64,000 nt of DNA from Labyrinthula sp. Ha (Eukaryota; Sar; Bigyra; Labyrinthulida; Labyrinthulaceae). The stretch covers positions 1,860,001 to 1,924,000 of the forward strand of contig JAALGZ010000001.1 in NCBI GenBank assembly GCA_015227615.1, read 5' to 3'. Shown one piece after another: positions 38,060-49,730 of this stretch; position 1 is the first letter of the stretch, and the number at the start of each line of letters is the position of its first letter. Both the position numbers and the translations under genes were made by a program. The notes beneath the pieces are model-generated. The model was not told the DNA's origin, made no database searches, and was given only the letters and a program-made list of their open reading frames with translations.

Positions 38060-38660
38060 CTTAATAGGACCCAAATTTAAGTAGATGGTTATTTTGTGTA
38101 TATATAGCGTTTTCTAGGTTCAGGTGACAAGATTAGGGGAGGAAAGAAAAGGTACTTCATGATTTCAACTATGTTTTGAGAGAGTTTCTAGATGCATGAA
38201 GTTAGCTGAAGGGTCTCTCTAGAACTTATAGTGAGTAATGTAGCATTCTGAGAAATTCACTGAAAACTGCGCAATGTGGTCAATATATGGGCTTCATAAG
38301 TCATGGAGGCTCACTAGTATGGCACTTCCAATCCACTATGAATATGTTACTAAATTCAGGATCAAACATTGTTCCTGGAAACTGACTCATAATATAAAGT
38401 TTTGAATTCCAAAGAAAACTTGTTTAAGGTATATAAGGCTATCTAGATGATGGGTCAGGCGCCCTACGAGCAATATTAGAAATCTCTATAAGAGTTGTTA
38501 GATAGGTTTTGAGAAAGGTCTTTGAAACAGTTTAAAATTTCGCAAATACTTAATGAGAGAGTTTGAGAAATTCCTCATTGAGTTGAGATTTGATAAAACC
38601 TTCATAACATGTCTTGGCTGAGAATGAGGTTTCTCAATTATTCAATGAGAAATCTTCTAA
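38060..38660 (+). repeat. Ancient repeat copy A (paired with 58.0-58.6 kb)
   Basis: Aligns by eye, nearly gap-free over several hundred bases, with 58000-58600 in the same orientation. Anchors are AAATTCAGGATCAAACATTG (38352) against AAATTCGGGATCAAGCATTG (58294), and ATGAGAAATC (38645) against ACGAGAAATT (58584). The spacing is 293 and 290 bases. Many differences are transitions. It is probably a fossil transposable element; no coding frame survives. Confidence 0.6.
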
Positions 38661-38840
38661 GACTATTCCCCTAGCAAAAATCAACAACTCAAAAATTACC
38701 CCAGCAAGCAAAACTTATTCGTATTAACACTTGGATGCCCTTGTTGCAATTTAAGTCAGAGTAGAATTACTTTAGCAACGTAATGGCTTTGAAGTTTGAA
38801 CAGGTAGAAAACCCATTTTGTTACTGCTACGCAGTGAAGC

Positions 38841-40208
38841 TTATTCCTTAAGGACCATCGCATCACGCTCCGCACCAACGCCAATCCAACTTATAGGTAC
38901 ACCTACTTCTTCTTCAATAGCTTTAATGTAGACCTGTGCTTCACTGGGTAAGTCTTCAAAATTTCTAATTTGAGAAATATCAGTTTTCCATCCAGGAAAA
39001 CTTTTATAGATCGGTCTATATTTAGCCAACCGTTCCATACTACTTGGAAAAGCTCCTCTATTCAATTTCTCACCTGTCTCAACATGTTCATAATCAACAC
39101 ACATTTTAACCTCATCCAACCCATCAAGCACGTCCAGTTTTGTTAAGTTCAACCCAGTAAATCCATTGACGGCATTTGCATATCGCAGGATCACAGTATC
39201 AAGCCATCCACAACGTCTTCTTCTGCCCGTAGTAACTCCAAATTCACGCCCGACTTCCTGTAAAAATCTTCCAATTTCAGTCTCAAACTCAAGCTCTGTA
39301 GGAAATGGTCCTCCTCCAACTCGGGTTGTATAGGCTTTCACCACCCCTAGTATTGATTGAGGCTTTTCTGAAGTTCCCAATCCAGTGTTTATATTTCCTG
39401 CAGTTGTTGTGCTTGAGGTAACGAAAGGATAACTACCTAAATCCAAATCCAGCATGGCCGCATTTGCACCTTCTACCAATATGCGTTTACCATCGGATAA
39501 AGAATGATTAATGAGAAAAGAGCAGTCTTCAATAATATTTTCAGAGAGCAGTTGTTCTCGGTAATTCTTAAGTTGAGCAAGTTCTTCCGCTTTGTCAAAG
39601 GTAAATTGAAAAAAGTCTTCGAAAGACGACGCTAAAAATGAGTATTTTTTTTCAAACTCCTCCCAATGAACTAGATCTCCAACTCTTAATCCAAGACGAA
39701 GTGCTTTTGCAGCATATGCTGGACCTATACCTTTCTTTGTTGTTCCAATCTCACTCTTTCCTCTTTTTTTCTCGATTATTTCATCTACATTTTTATAGAG
39801 ATTAAAAGCTAATTGCGCTCTGTCAGATATTTTTATTCTCCCTTCTGTGTTAATTCCATCTTCCTTTAGGGGTTTAAGCTCGTTAAAAAAGGAATCTAAG
39901 TTTACAACTGTCCCATTCCCTATTATATTTATTGTATGGTCGTAAATAAGACCGCAAGGAAGCAGATGAAAAGCATAAGATTTTTCACCAATTTTAATGG
40001 TATGACCAGCATTGTTTCCACCATTAAAACGTGCAACAAGATCATATTTTTCTGCCAGCACGTCGCAAAGTTTTCCTTTTCCTTCATCGCCCCATTGAGC
40101 TCCTAAAACAGCAGTAAAATTTCCATGAAGGCCAGAGGAACTAATGGAAAGGTGTCTTTTGTGGTGGACTGCAACTCTTCTTGATGTTTGAGTGATTTGA
40201 CGGAACAT
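38841..40208 (-). CDS. purA (ADSS): Adenylosuccinate synthetase, 455 aa
   Basis: A single-exon frame from the ATG at 40208. The enzyme joins IMP and aspartate using GTP, the first committed step from IMP to AMP. Signatures are all present: GAQWGDEGKGK (36-46, catalytic Asp41), FNGGNNAGHT (61-70, His69), SEIGTTKKGIGPAYAAK (152-168), VEGANAAMLDLDLGSYPF (245-262), TTRVGGGPFPTE (294-305), TTGRRRRCGWLD (326-337), NLTKLDVLDG (354-363, GTP-base recognition) and SWIGVGAERDA (440-450). The core begins near residue 30. It is preceded by an Arg/Ser/His-rich, acid-free leader (MFRQITQTSRRVAVHHKRHL), which looks like an organelle presequence, though animal enzymes also carry basic N-terminal extensions. 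No introns are seen. The call is very secure. Confidence 0.98.
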   Translation of the reverse strand: MFRQITQTSRRVAVHHKRHLSISSSGLHGNFTAVLGAQWGDEGKGKLCDVLAEKYDLVARFNGGNNAGHTIKIGEKSYAFHLLPCGLIYDHTINIIGNGTVVNLDSFFNELKPLKEDGINTEGRIKISDRAQLAFNLYKNVDEIIEKKRGKSEIGTTKKGIGPAYAAKALRLGLRVGDLVHWEEFEKKYSFLASSFEDFFQFTFDKAEELAQLKNYREQLLSENIIEDCSFLINHSLSDGKRILVEGANAAMLDLDLGSYPFVTSSTTTAGNINTGLGTSEKPQSILGVVKAYTTRVGGGPFPTELEFETEIGRFLQEVGREFGVTTGRRRRCGWLDTVILRYANAVNGFTGLNLTKLDVLDGLDEVKMCVDYEHVETGEKLNRGAFPSSMERLAKYRPIYKSFPGWKTDISQIRNFEDLPSEAQVYIKAIEEEVGVPISWIGVGAERDAMVLKE

Positions 40209-43200
40209 TTAAGAAATCTTTGTAAATCTAGAACCTACTTTTCTTTGGTATAATTTGAAAGGTTTTCAATAAATTCGCCAGTAATCCCCAACTGTGTTAT
40301 ACAATAAGCAATAACCTCAGTGTGGTATTACCACAGGATCTGCAACATATAGCCTCAGCTCTCAAGTCTCAACCGGGGTTGGGATTTAGGTAGCCTTTAT
40401 GAATTTTTTTAAAACCCTTTATTATTCTTTTAAGTATTTCTTCTCGTGTCATTGAAATTTCACCCATTCTTAATTCCCGAGAAATCAAGGGCAATCTCGC
40501 AAGCTGTAAAACTCAAATCTAATACATGAGGTATAAGTTTATTGCTCTCTCTACTCCTAAAGTGTTGTACTAGGTCCAACAACCTGGCGTGTTTCACCAT
40601 AATTAGAGCTGTAATGCCCTTTTCGCTATGGATGGTCGGGTACTAGGGTTTCACAATTGGACGACAAGAGCCTACTGGAGTTTCTAATAGCTTGGTGGAC
40701 ATTTGCAACAGTACTAGCAGAACATCATCTTAAGAAGCTAAGTTCTGAATATTTTTTGGGTAGCTAAGTTAATTAACAGTACTGTCTCCTATATTTTCTC
40801 GAGAGTTTGTGATATTTCATTGGGCTATAGTTCTCTACAGGTAGAAAACCAATGGCAATTGCCAATTAAATTAGAAAAAGTAAAACTTAAGGTTTTCATT
40901 AAAAAAATCATACTAAATAAACGTAAATGTACAGTGCACTTAAAAACAAGGTTCTAAATTAAAATTAGCTGCCTCTGAATCGCTGGTTAGAAGTGTTAAG
41001 AGCGCTATGCTCTGCATAGGAGTATGATGGATAACTATGTTAGCTAGTTTGAGTTTTTATGTTTTACTAGAGAAAAATTTTCTATTTCCAAAACCATTAT
41101 TTGGCAAACCACAGTCAAATAAGATAAAGGGCTTATATGTGATTTTTCATAAATTCTTATTTCCCGGAAAGTTTCTCTCTTTGCCTTAATAAGAGACGCA
41201 CCTTACTCTAAACATATGTGGAATACTATGTGTTGCAATTTTCTGTTTCATCTGGGAAAGTTTAATTAATTTCATTTCATGATAACCTCGTGCAGCATTG
41301 CTTCTCTTGTGTACTTGACTAGGATGCCAGGTATCTACCTGTTTATGCAATGTACTTGGGATCTCATTTGAGAACTGATGTTGTGTAGTTAATACTCTCA
41401 ATTTTATTTAAGTTTGTGGAATTATGTGTACTGCTATATACAACTCTGTTACTCACCCATGTATTATCTCATGATCTCAAAGATTTTTGGATCATTTATT
41501 TATATTCATTCAACAAAATTGCCTACTATGATTTCTTTACAAAACTTATTCAACTTATTTGTTAGTTATTAAACTCTTCCTGTACTTGTTGCCCAGGAGC
41601 CTATCTTTTATCTTATTAATAATAGTATCAAACAAGCTGTTATTTCTTCGGTGGTTTGTATCTAAGGAAACATGGATTTTACAATACGTACATTACCTTA
41701 TATAAACTAGGAATAAATATTCCTGGCTGAAAATGAAACGATTCTAGAGATAGGGAAAATTTTTGCTTTTGGTGCTTATACTGGATCAGCTTTACTGTGT
41801 ACCCCATCAGAATACTTGTCACTGTCAATTAAGCATATATACTTGCACCTTATCTACATAGTGAATTATTGGATGTTTGGGTATATGACTAAAGAAAAAT
41901 GAAATTGCAAATAGAATAAGGTCGAACCTTAATCAAAAGAAGTAATTCAAAACCACTAAAAAAACAGAGACAAAGCGCCGGTACCGGATGGACAACCCTT
42001 CCCAATCCTAAGAGTAGCCATTGTAAACCGTCAGCTTCTGCTGCTACTCAAAACTATGTATCTGGAGGAGCATACCGGCTCTAGTGAGCTTAATACCCTA
42101 AAATGAAGGATTAACATTTCCGGTATATGACGATTCTAGTTGGTAAGTTGCTTAACCCTGCTTTAGTTTATTTCATCTTTTAAGGAAGGTAAGAGAAAGA
42201 CTGAGAATGGACGATTTGCTTGTCAACCTACTTGAGGAAGAAGTAGTAATAGAAGCATAATTTAAAGTCTACATTTAAAAGAAATCTAGTAATTAGAATT
42301 AAACCCAAGGAAAAACATGTTTTCTAATAAACATATATGTACTACCCATGAAAAATTGATTAAATAGTTTGATTATCCGTTAGCAGTCCAAAGAAACTAT
42401 GCACACGAGAAAAAGAGCTTTTATTTGCGTTACACTTATTGAATTCCGGTGTCAAAACTGAATACAGAAAAATTGGGAAGCACATCTTCACATAACCCAA
42501 AAATGGTAACATGGGCGGCTTGGTAAACTTTTTAGCGACCTTTCACTAAAAGTAGCCTAGGACTTCTATAAAGTTATAATACATTCAGATCCCAGTCAAA
42601 TATATTTGTTTACAAAAATCACTCAGTAAAAAATACAAGGAAGCTAAGTTTGGTCAAAAAATCTATATATGAAATTTTCAGCTATAGGTCTAGGTTCTAG
42701 AACATGAGAAACCCCCCACATTGATAGTATTGAATCAGTTTTTCTAGGGAATCAAACATATGATAACTCCAAACTCAAATCTTGAAAGCAGGGAAGACTT
42801 AAGAAAAATTTAGAACAAACACCCAAAGAATTGAATTTATTAAAATTTAAGAAGAAAAAAGAAATAACGTGCATAAAGACCTCCAGAAACTGCAAGGATA
42901 TTTTTTGCTAAACCCCTGAACCAAACCTTTGGACAACGGATGGCTTTATCTTCCAACATAGACCGGCTGCACAAACTCCCATACACTTTACAGGTATGCT
43001 AAAACCAATCTCAAAACAACCATAACTATTCTGGTTTATTTTACTCTACTATAACCCTCGATTATTTTCCCATAAACAACGAACATCACTTCCCGCAATA
43101 TTTTGAACAGTACCTCCATGCTTTAACTACCAAGAGAAGTGGATATTCTCTTTGGCCAAATTTCATTAAAACCTCACGGGTCCTAATAGAGAAAACCTAC

Positions 43201-46200
43201 AAAATACTTCGAAGCCCTTTCTGGATAACTAGGGCTCTGTAGTGTCCCCACATGTAATTAGGATTGTGGTTGCAAATTTTAAGAAGTGGTAAAGAGAATA
43301 GAACGGCGAGATTCCAGCAAATAGAGCCACCGGTTGTAAGAATTTGACAAAATCTTACTCGTACATCATTGAAATTTGCTTGATTTTATGTCTAGAAGCC
43401 TTGATATTTTATTCCTCTTTCTTAAAGAGATGTCTAAATCTCTTATTCAACCTTGATGAATGTAGTTGTAATTTTTCTTATGGATTTTACAAGATCAAGA
43501 AATCGACAAAGATGGTGTATAGAATCGGCCAAGAAGATGGTCAAACGATATCTCACATTATCAATCCAATAAAATGGAACCAACGAACTAGATGCTCCAC
43601 ACAAGTCAACCGTTGAGGGTAGTTACAGTGTAGTCATGTGTAAATCTCTCTAACAACCAGTTAGCATAGTATCTATTAGCATTAGGAAGTTTTTACTATT
43701 GATGTGTTGTGAAAATTTGACATTAACCTAACCTGTAATGTGGAAATTTGGGGTTTTCTTAATTTCTAGTGCTATTTTTTTTTATTTTTTGTTGAGGTTA
43801 AATAGATCTTAAATTTATGGATTAATAATGATTGAATGCTCACTAGTTAGTCAATTAAGAGCCACACCTTCAACTGCAGAAGGGTTAGAGCTCTACTTTC
43901 CATAATTACACACATCAAAAACATATACTTGCTTTAGTGTACAGAACCCAAGTGAATGCTTTGTAAGAGCAAAGTATGTTTGGCAGGGTAAGAATTAAGA
44001 TCTCCTTGGACATATACAATGGTAATAATTTTCCCCATTACCTGTTACCGCTTGGTTATTTAGTACCTTCAGACTGTAGTTTCTTTGCAAAATGTATTCT
44101 ACAATTGGAATGGAGTTTATGTACGGAAATTTAGTATTGAAAAAACTCTTTTCCTTAGTTTTATGTGCAAGTTTGAACAAATATGAACATATTTTTGTTT
44201 TATTCGCCTTCTTGATAGTTCTTTTATGTATTGAAGAAGCTGCTGGCTAGTTTTTATAAGAAGAATACACAGTTCAATTATGAAGAAAGTATCAGGCATG
44301 TATTAGTCACTTCGGAGCCATTACCAAAACATTTTGACTTATTAATTTTGTTTCAGATTTTTGGTTTGTAATCTATCCTACTGCAAACATCATTACCTTT
44401 TTAGAGGAAATATTAGTTGTAGACAAGAATCTTTACATATTTACCTGGTAGCAGGGAATTGTCATACATTCTCTTTTACTCTAAGTACTTTCGAGCTGGA
44501 TAAACAAAGTTCTTGTCTCATTGACTAGTTTGGGAAGATTAAGCAATTCACATATATTAATACCAACAACATTCATCAATATTATTACAAGTTACAGCCA
44601 CTGCGGGTCCATAATCCTTGCAATGGTATCGGCCAAAACTATATGTGTTCTCTTGTAATATCTGATGTGGTTGCTTTTAATTTTTACCACGGAAAGTTTA
44701 TGGGTGGTGTTTTCGTCTATAAAGGTATTCCCCCTACCTCCGTACTAGAAATTTGTTGTCGTTCTTGAAGTTAGTGCACAAACATTATTATAGGATAAGA
44801 ATCTTGAGAAATTGTTAGACATATAGAAAAGAGCATTTATTGAAATTATCGTTTATTTTGAAAATTAAAAATTTGCTCCTTTCGCCATCTCTTGGCCATG
44901 GCTATGAAAGATGGTCGTACCACAAGGCATGTGATCTGTGAAAAGTCTATAAATCCTCACGAATGGAGATTGTCTTCTTTTACTTTGGAGTGATTTACGG
45001 TAAATGCTGTGGCTGGCCAGGTGGAGTTTTGCAAGATTTATTGTTTCTACTAAGAACATACCTAAAGAAGATTTACAGAGTGCGTAAAGCACCATCCATC
45101 TTGATAGAAACTGCAAAAAGATAATGTTAATAATTTAAGATGTCAACTTGTTTTTTCATTAAATTAGTTAAGTGAAAATCCAGTCAGAACGTCTGGTGTT
45201 GATTAATGGTAATTCTGGAATCGTGTAGTAGCGTACACCTTTAAAATTATACCCCACGACACAGATTGTGACGAGGAAAACAATGATCTCCCTCTAACAA
45301 AAAAGTTATAAAAACAAATTTTTGGTATAATTCATAAAAAGAGTTGATATTTAGGAAGTTGAATCTCCCCAGTAATAAACTTAAGACACAGAAATTGTGA
45401 AAATGAAACTACTTGTTTGAAAACGTTAAACTTAATTATTTAAGAATAGCAAAAAAAACCGTGATTTCGTATGTAATTAATAACAATTCTTGTTCTGGTA
45501 TTAATTTGCAAAACTGCTGAAACTATGAGTGCCCGTCGAGACCCTTAGTGTCCACCAATTCTAATGAAGTGTCAGAAATCTATTCTTCTATAAAAGTTAT
45601 GAACCCTGTTTCTCTTCAACATTCCTAAGTTCATAACAATTTCAATAGACTGTAACCAATGACTTTTTCCCGTTTTGTTTATTCAATTATATCTTTAGTT
45701 CTTCTTTATGTTTCTCTGTTACAGCATGGGAATCCGCCTTTTTTACACGCGTGTAACTTACACGCGGCATGTGATTGGTTGAATTCTAGTGAGAACGACC
45801 AATTATGTCATTGTTGAAATTAAGGCATTAATGACATTTGCGATTTCAGGATTTGAAATTTGGGCCATATAGCCAAAAATCATACTCTGCGAAAATTTGG
45901 AGGTAATGGAGGGAAAGAGTGGGCAATTCGATTCAATATCAGAAAAAACAAAAAATACAAAATACAAAAAAATTGAGAACGGTATTGAGAACTAACTTGA
46001 AAACGAAAAGGGCATAGAAAACTCTCCAAAAACAATGGAGTTAGAAATTTAATTACATTTTTAAGTTGCTATAGAAAACGAGATGTTTTTGCACCCTTCA
46101 ACGGTTGCAATGGGTTGCTTCAAGTGGTTTAAAAGGACATCAGTATTTTTTACTTCAGAATTTATAATTTTAAACTTTAGTATTTTAAACATAACAGAAA

Positions 46201-46410
46201 ATATTGTAGTGCTATTTTGGCAATTGTTCTTTTGTTTCTATTTTCTCGCAAATATAAATTCAAGGATTAACTTGTTTTTTTAAATATAGTTACATTTTCT
46301 TATACTTTGACGAAATATAAAGCAAGCTGGGAACAAAGTGAAGTGTACCAGAAGATAGAAAATAAATATTAAAAGTTAAAAAATATTAAAATGTGAAGTT
46401 GCATTACCCT
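40209..46410. other. Long intergenic region, no gene recognised
   Basis: AT-rich DNA with scattered ORFs under 95 codons. One minus frame, 44865-45116, reads somewhat protein-like (VETINLAKLHLASHSIYRKS) and could be TE debris, but I cannot name it. A CCGGTACCGG palindrome sits near 41979, and a TTACACGCGTGTAA palindrome at 45743-45756. No RNA gene is recognised. Confidence 0.45.
45743..45756. repeat. 14-bp perfect palindrome TTACACGCGTGTAA
   Basis: A perfect palindrome immediately followed by TTACACGCGGC (45758-45768), so the half-site TTACACGCG occurs twice in tandem. The 11-mer TTACACGCGGC recurs inverted near 51175, at the 5' end of the LINE. It could be a regulator binding site or a TE terminal motif. 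Confidence 0.55.
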
Positions 46411-46500
46411 TGCGTAGCGGAGAGCCTTTCATGCTCCCCGCGTCTTTAAAAACGGCCCCCATTACTCGGCCCTCCCTCCGCACTCTGCCCTCGATGAAGA
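46411..46500. other. GC-rich island with strong hairpin
   Basis: A short, clearly GC-rich patch in AT-rich flanks. GCGGAGAGC (46417-46425) pairs with GCTCCCCGC (46433-46441) with one mismatch, around a 7-base loop. It is followed by C-rich stretches (GGCCCCCATTACTCGGCCCT). It has the look of a structured RNA or imported piece, but matches no RNA family I know. Confidence 0.4.
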
Positions 46501-46701
46501 TGAGGATGGATATAAATCTTTTTCTATAGGTTGAATACAGGAACTTGAAAATATATCTGAACGTTAATAAATATATATGTGAACTGACATAATTGGAAGT
46601 TTAAGACAAATGATTTTAAAAACTGAATTTCAGAAGATTTAGATTTTTGTTAAAATTTAAATTTAAATCTTAAGTGGGTTGATACTCTAATCTAGGTGCA
46701 G

Positions 46702-46840
46702 TTTTTTCTAAAACTTTCATCCCTTTTCTTTTTCGTTTTCTTTTCATATTTTTTTTGTTAAACTTTCATCCTTTTTCGTTTTCTTTTTCATATTTTTTTT
46801 CTAAAACTTTCATCCTTTTTCTTTTTCGCGTTCTTTTCAT
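46702..46840. repeat. Tandem repeat, about 45-47 bp, three copies
   Basis: Three degenerate copies at about 46702-46748, 46749-46792 and 46793-46840. Each contains TAAACTTTCATCC followed by CTTTTTCG-type pyrimidines and ends in CTTTTTCATA-like sequence. It is pyrimidine-rich on the plus strand. It lies downstream of the LINE 3' end. Confidence 0.85.
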
Positions 46841-46919
46841 TTTGACTTCACATTGTTTTTCGTTGGTTTCTATACAAACCTAAGAAATAAAAAAAAAGAG
46901 AAAACCTTATTCATAACGA

Positions 46920-46944
46920 GTGAGAGACACTAAATGTCTCTCAC
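46920..46944. repeat. Perfect 10-bp hairpin with 5-base loop
   Basis: GTGAGAGACA (46920-46929) and TGTCTCTCAC (46935-46944) are exact reverse complements around CTAAA. A T-rich run follows on the plus strand. It lies about 75 bp beyond the tetranucleotide tail of the LINE. It could be a transcript 3' structure or a terminator-like element. Confidence 0.7.
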
Positions 46945-47018
46945 ACATTTTTTAAACCTCTCTTGGAGGTCACGATGTTTTGATCGTCTTTTCCTGTGCT
47001 CTTGTTAATTGTTGGATT

Positions 47019-47038
47019 GTTAGTTAGTTAGTTAGTTA
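47019..47038. repeat. (GTTA)5 microsatellite, possible LINE 3' tail
   Basis: Five exact GTTA units, (TAAC)5 on the LINE strand. Many non-LTR elements end in short tandem repeats rather than poly(A). Next to it a GGGCCTTTTGGCC hairpin (47049-47061) may be the structured 3' end that the RT recognises. Confidence 0.6.
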
Positions 47039-47750
47039 AGGATTAAATGGGCCTTTTGGCCTAACCTTCTACGAGTCAGGTACTTACTACGCTCTTAACC
47101 TACTGAGAGTCATTTGTTGTTATCTATATCCTTCTTTTTGATATCAATACCTTGTCCACTTTCCCTGGTTCTTATTGGTCAGTCTTCCAGGATACCTGAT
47201 TTCATTCGTCCAAGGTTGTATTACTCCAGATTGCGTTATTCTTAATTGCCCAAAATTTCAATCTTAAATCAAACCAAATTGAAAAAGATTGAAATCATCT
47301 CACGCCATGTCGGCAGAGCTCCAAGAAGGCGACGGGGAACCCGAAAGATACTTTTGAGGGATGTATTGAGGTGTATGAAGGGTTGTTGAACAAGTTTTCA
47401 AGTGGCTATTGCTGATTTTATCCAGAAGGTGGGAAGCTGAGTGTTCAGAAGGTTTCTGTTACATCGGGGTTTTAGATGGGGTTGATCCAAGGTCGTGAAC
47501 GGTGTATTCTTGCTTTCCATAACTCTTAGGGGTTCCAGGGAGGTGTATCGACAGGGTTTTGGCTGGTTTCTGGGTCAGGATGTGGATTCTGGTTGTTTGG
47601 GTGTTTTGGCTATTTTGGGTTGGGATGGAGTTAGAGAGGTTGGGAGGTCAATTCAGGCTGTATCTTAAGGGAGAAGGGGGCTGTGTTCCATTTATTGGCT
47701 GGGGTTGTAATATTTTTTAGATTCAGTTGCTAAATGTTCGAGTTCCAGGT

Positions 47751-48515
47751 TCAGGATGTTCCAGTGAGTCCAAGAAGTTCACTTACATAGGTCAAGGGGT
47801 TTATTCTAGCTGGTGCAGTTCCACGGTATCTCGCTGCTTGTTCCAGATAGTTTTCTCTGCTTGGTGCTCTTGATCCTGTGCCCAGTACGTTGTAGGTTCT
47901 TCTTAGACGTATTGGTTGGGGTGGTCCGTGGTTTGGTGGATCCTGGATGGGCGGCACAGGATCGATATCTTCTTCTTCTTCTAGCCCAAGTTTCCGACAT
48001 GCTTCGGTGGGGGATATATATTTTGGATCTTTCGGTTCTAGATGGTTGTTTATTCCAGCTTCTCGAAGAATATGAACTTGTCTGTCAGCTGTTGCATCGT
48101 CTGCATCTACATATTTTCTTCTCTGCTCAAGTAGAATCTTTTGGATGTCCAAGTCACCTTCACAGAACCTATATTCTTGGATTGGCACGTTGTTCAGGAT
48201 GGAGTTTATATTCCTTGTCAAAAGGTTTAGTTTCTTTTTTATATCATTGTTTAGGGGCCAGTTGCCAAGGTTATATATTCCAGGAGCTAGAACCATGCTG
48301 CGTGCAAGTTGTCTCTTTACTTTTCTGGTCAGGGTGTTGCAGGAGAGTATGTCCCTGTATTTAGTAAGTCTTGCTTCGCACTTGTCCAGGTTAGACAGCA
48401 CATGTTCCTGCGCTATTTCAGTGGAATTAAAGACCGCGCCTAGATACTTCATTTCCTTTACTGGCTGGACTTCCTCTCCTAGCACCGATATTGGTTCAGC
48501 TACTGGTTGCAGCAT
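47751..48515 (-). pseudogene. LINE ORF2 C-terminal region
   Basis: A 254-codon frame continues the RT frame after a single TAG at 48516-48518. It begins in the thumb region with KEMKYLGAVFNS, the usual YLGxxF landmark of LINE reverse transcriptases. A helical region follows, then a Pro-rich tail (DPVPPIQDPPNHGPPQPIRL). No RNase H or CCHC motif is seen at the end. Confidence 0.85.
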
Positions 48516-49727
48516 CTTCTAGACGATGTATTTAGTATCTTTGACAGCTAACGTTCCTGCTCTTCTTCGATTTAAAGTTCCATCGCAAAAACGACTTCTA
48601 AGGTGTGCCTTTAAAGACTTCTCTCGATTAAAGTATCTTTGGCACTTTTCGCAGAAAAAATTGGTGAGAAGTTTATTTATGGTTTTACCTGCTATTTGTC
48701 CTGTCAAAGAATATCCTTCGTCTGTTAATAGTATTTTTGTTTTAGTTAAGTTTATTCTTAGGCCAGAGAGGGATTCCAGTTTGTAAAGTTGTTCAATGAA
48801 GGAACTTATTTGGTTGTTATTTTCACAAAGTGCAACCAAGTCATCCGCAAAAGTGAGGTAGTTGAAAATGTTTCCTGCTACTTCTACGTTTGCTAAGGAA
48901 TTTTTATCTATTCTTTTTATTGTAGAGTTCAACACCAATATGAATATAGCAGGAGAAAGTGAGTCTGCTTGAAGCACTCCTCTTCTCAAGTGCACCGTTT
49001 TGGACAGATGTTTCCCTTCTGAGACTTTGATTGTAGCATTTTTATATAATACCCGGATAAGTTTCCTGAGTTTTCTAGGCACTCCATGCTCCTTCAATTA
49101 TAGTTGTATGAAGTCATGGTTGACCGAGTCAAAAGCTTTTTGAAAGTCAATGAAGAGAAGTTTCAGTTTTGTGTTCTGCAGCAGCTTTTTCTTCACAATA
49201 TTATTTAGGATTTCAATCTTGTTTATTGTGGAGTGACCTAACCTGAAACCTGCCTGATAGGAAGATAACTTATTGATTATTGGTTGAAGACAGTTATGGA
49301 TTATCTTCATTGTCAGTTTGAAAGCTGTGTTCAAGAGTGCTATGGGCCTGTATGATCCTGGTGAATTCTTTTCTCCCTTTTGTTTGTAGATATGAATGAT
49401 TTTCCCAAGGCAGAACAGTTTCTTCATCCTTTGACTTAACGTGGGTTTCCTGAAGAGCTCTTAGATTTCTCTTAGCAAGATATTGTGGACTGCTGGTGAT
49501 GCTTTCAGCACTTCATTATTGCTGCAATCAACACCTGTGGCTCGATTATTCTTTAGCTGTTTTATGCATGCTATGACTTCATCCATTAGCGGAGGGTTTG
49601 GGTTTATGTGTTCTGGAGTCGGTTCATAAATTGGTCTACAGTAATACACCCTTTCATCTTGAGTTAAGTGTATTTTCGGTATTGGTGGGAGTTGTTGACT
49701 GGCTATATAGTCACTGAGTATTTTCAA
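48516..49727 (-). pseudogene. LINE reverse transcriptase domain
   Basis: One frame interrupted by stops (TAG 48516-48518, TAA near 49098 and near 49461). Motifs in order: YRPIALLNTAFKL, LLFIDFQKAFDSV (motif A Asp), RRGVLQADSLSPAIF (motif B, with Ala where Gly is usual), YLTFADDLVAL (motif C, catalytic FADD) and SGLRINLTKTKIL (motif D). After motif D and before YLG there is an inserted C2H2-type finger, FFCEKCQRYFNREKSLKAHL then RSRFC. Intact versions make the cDNA at the nicked target. Confidence 0.92.
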
Positions 49728-49730
49728 CCT

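Noticed and set aside
46411-46450. CCTTTCAT loop considered as the U5 snRNA loop 1
   Set aside because: The invariant loop sequence and the downstream Sm site are missing.
47045-47075. GGCCTTTTGGCCTAA resembling the U2 snRNA 5' hairpin
   Set aside because: Only the stem-loop agrees. The branch-site recognition sequence and the rest of U2 do not follow.
47813-48522. Long plus-strand ORFs of 183 and 125 codons
   Set aside because: They lie exactly antisense to the LINE reverse transcriptase C-terminus, which explains the open frames. Their products are Leu/Cys/Ser-rich without domains.
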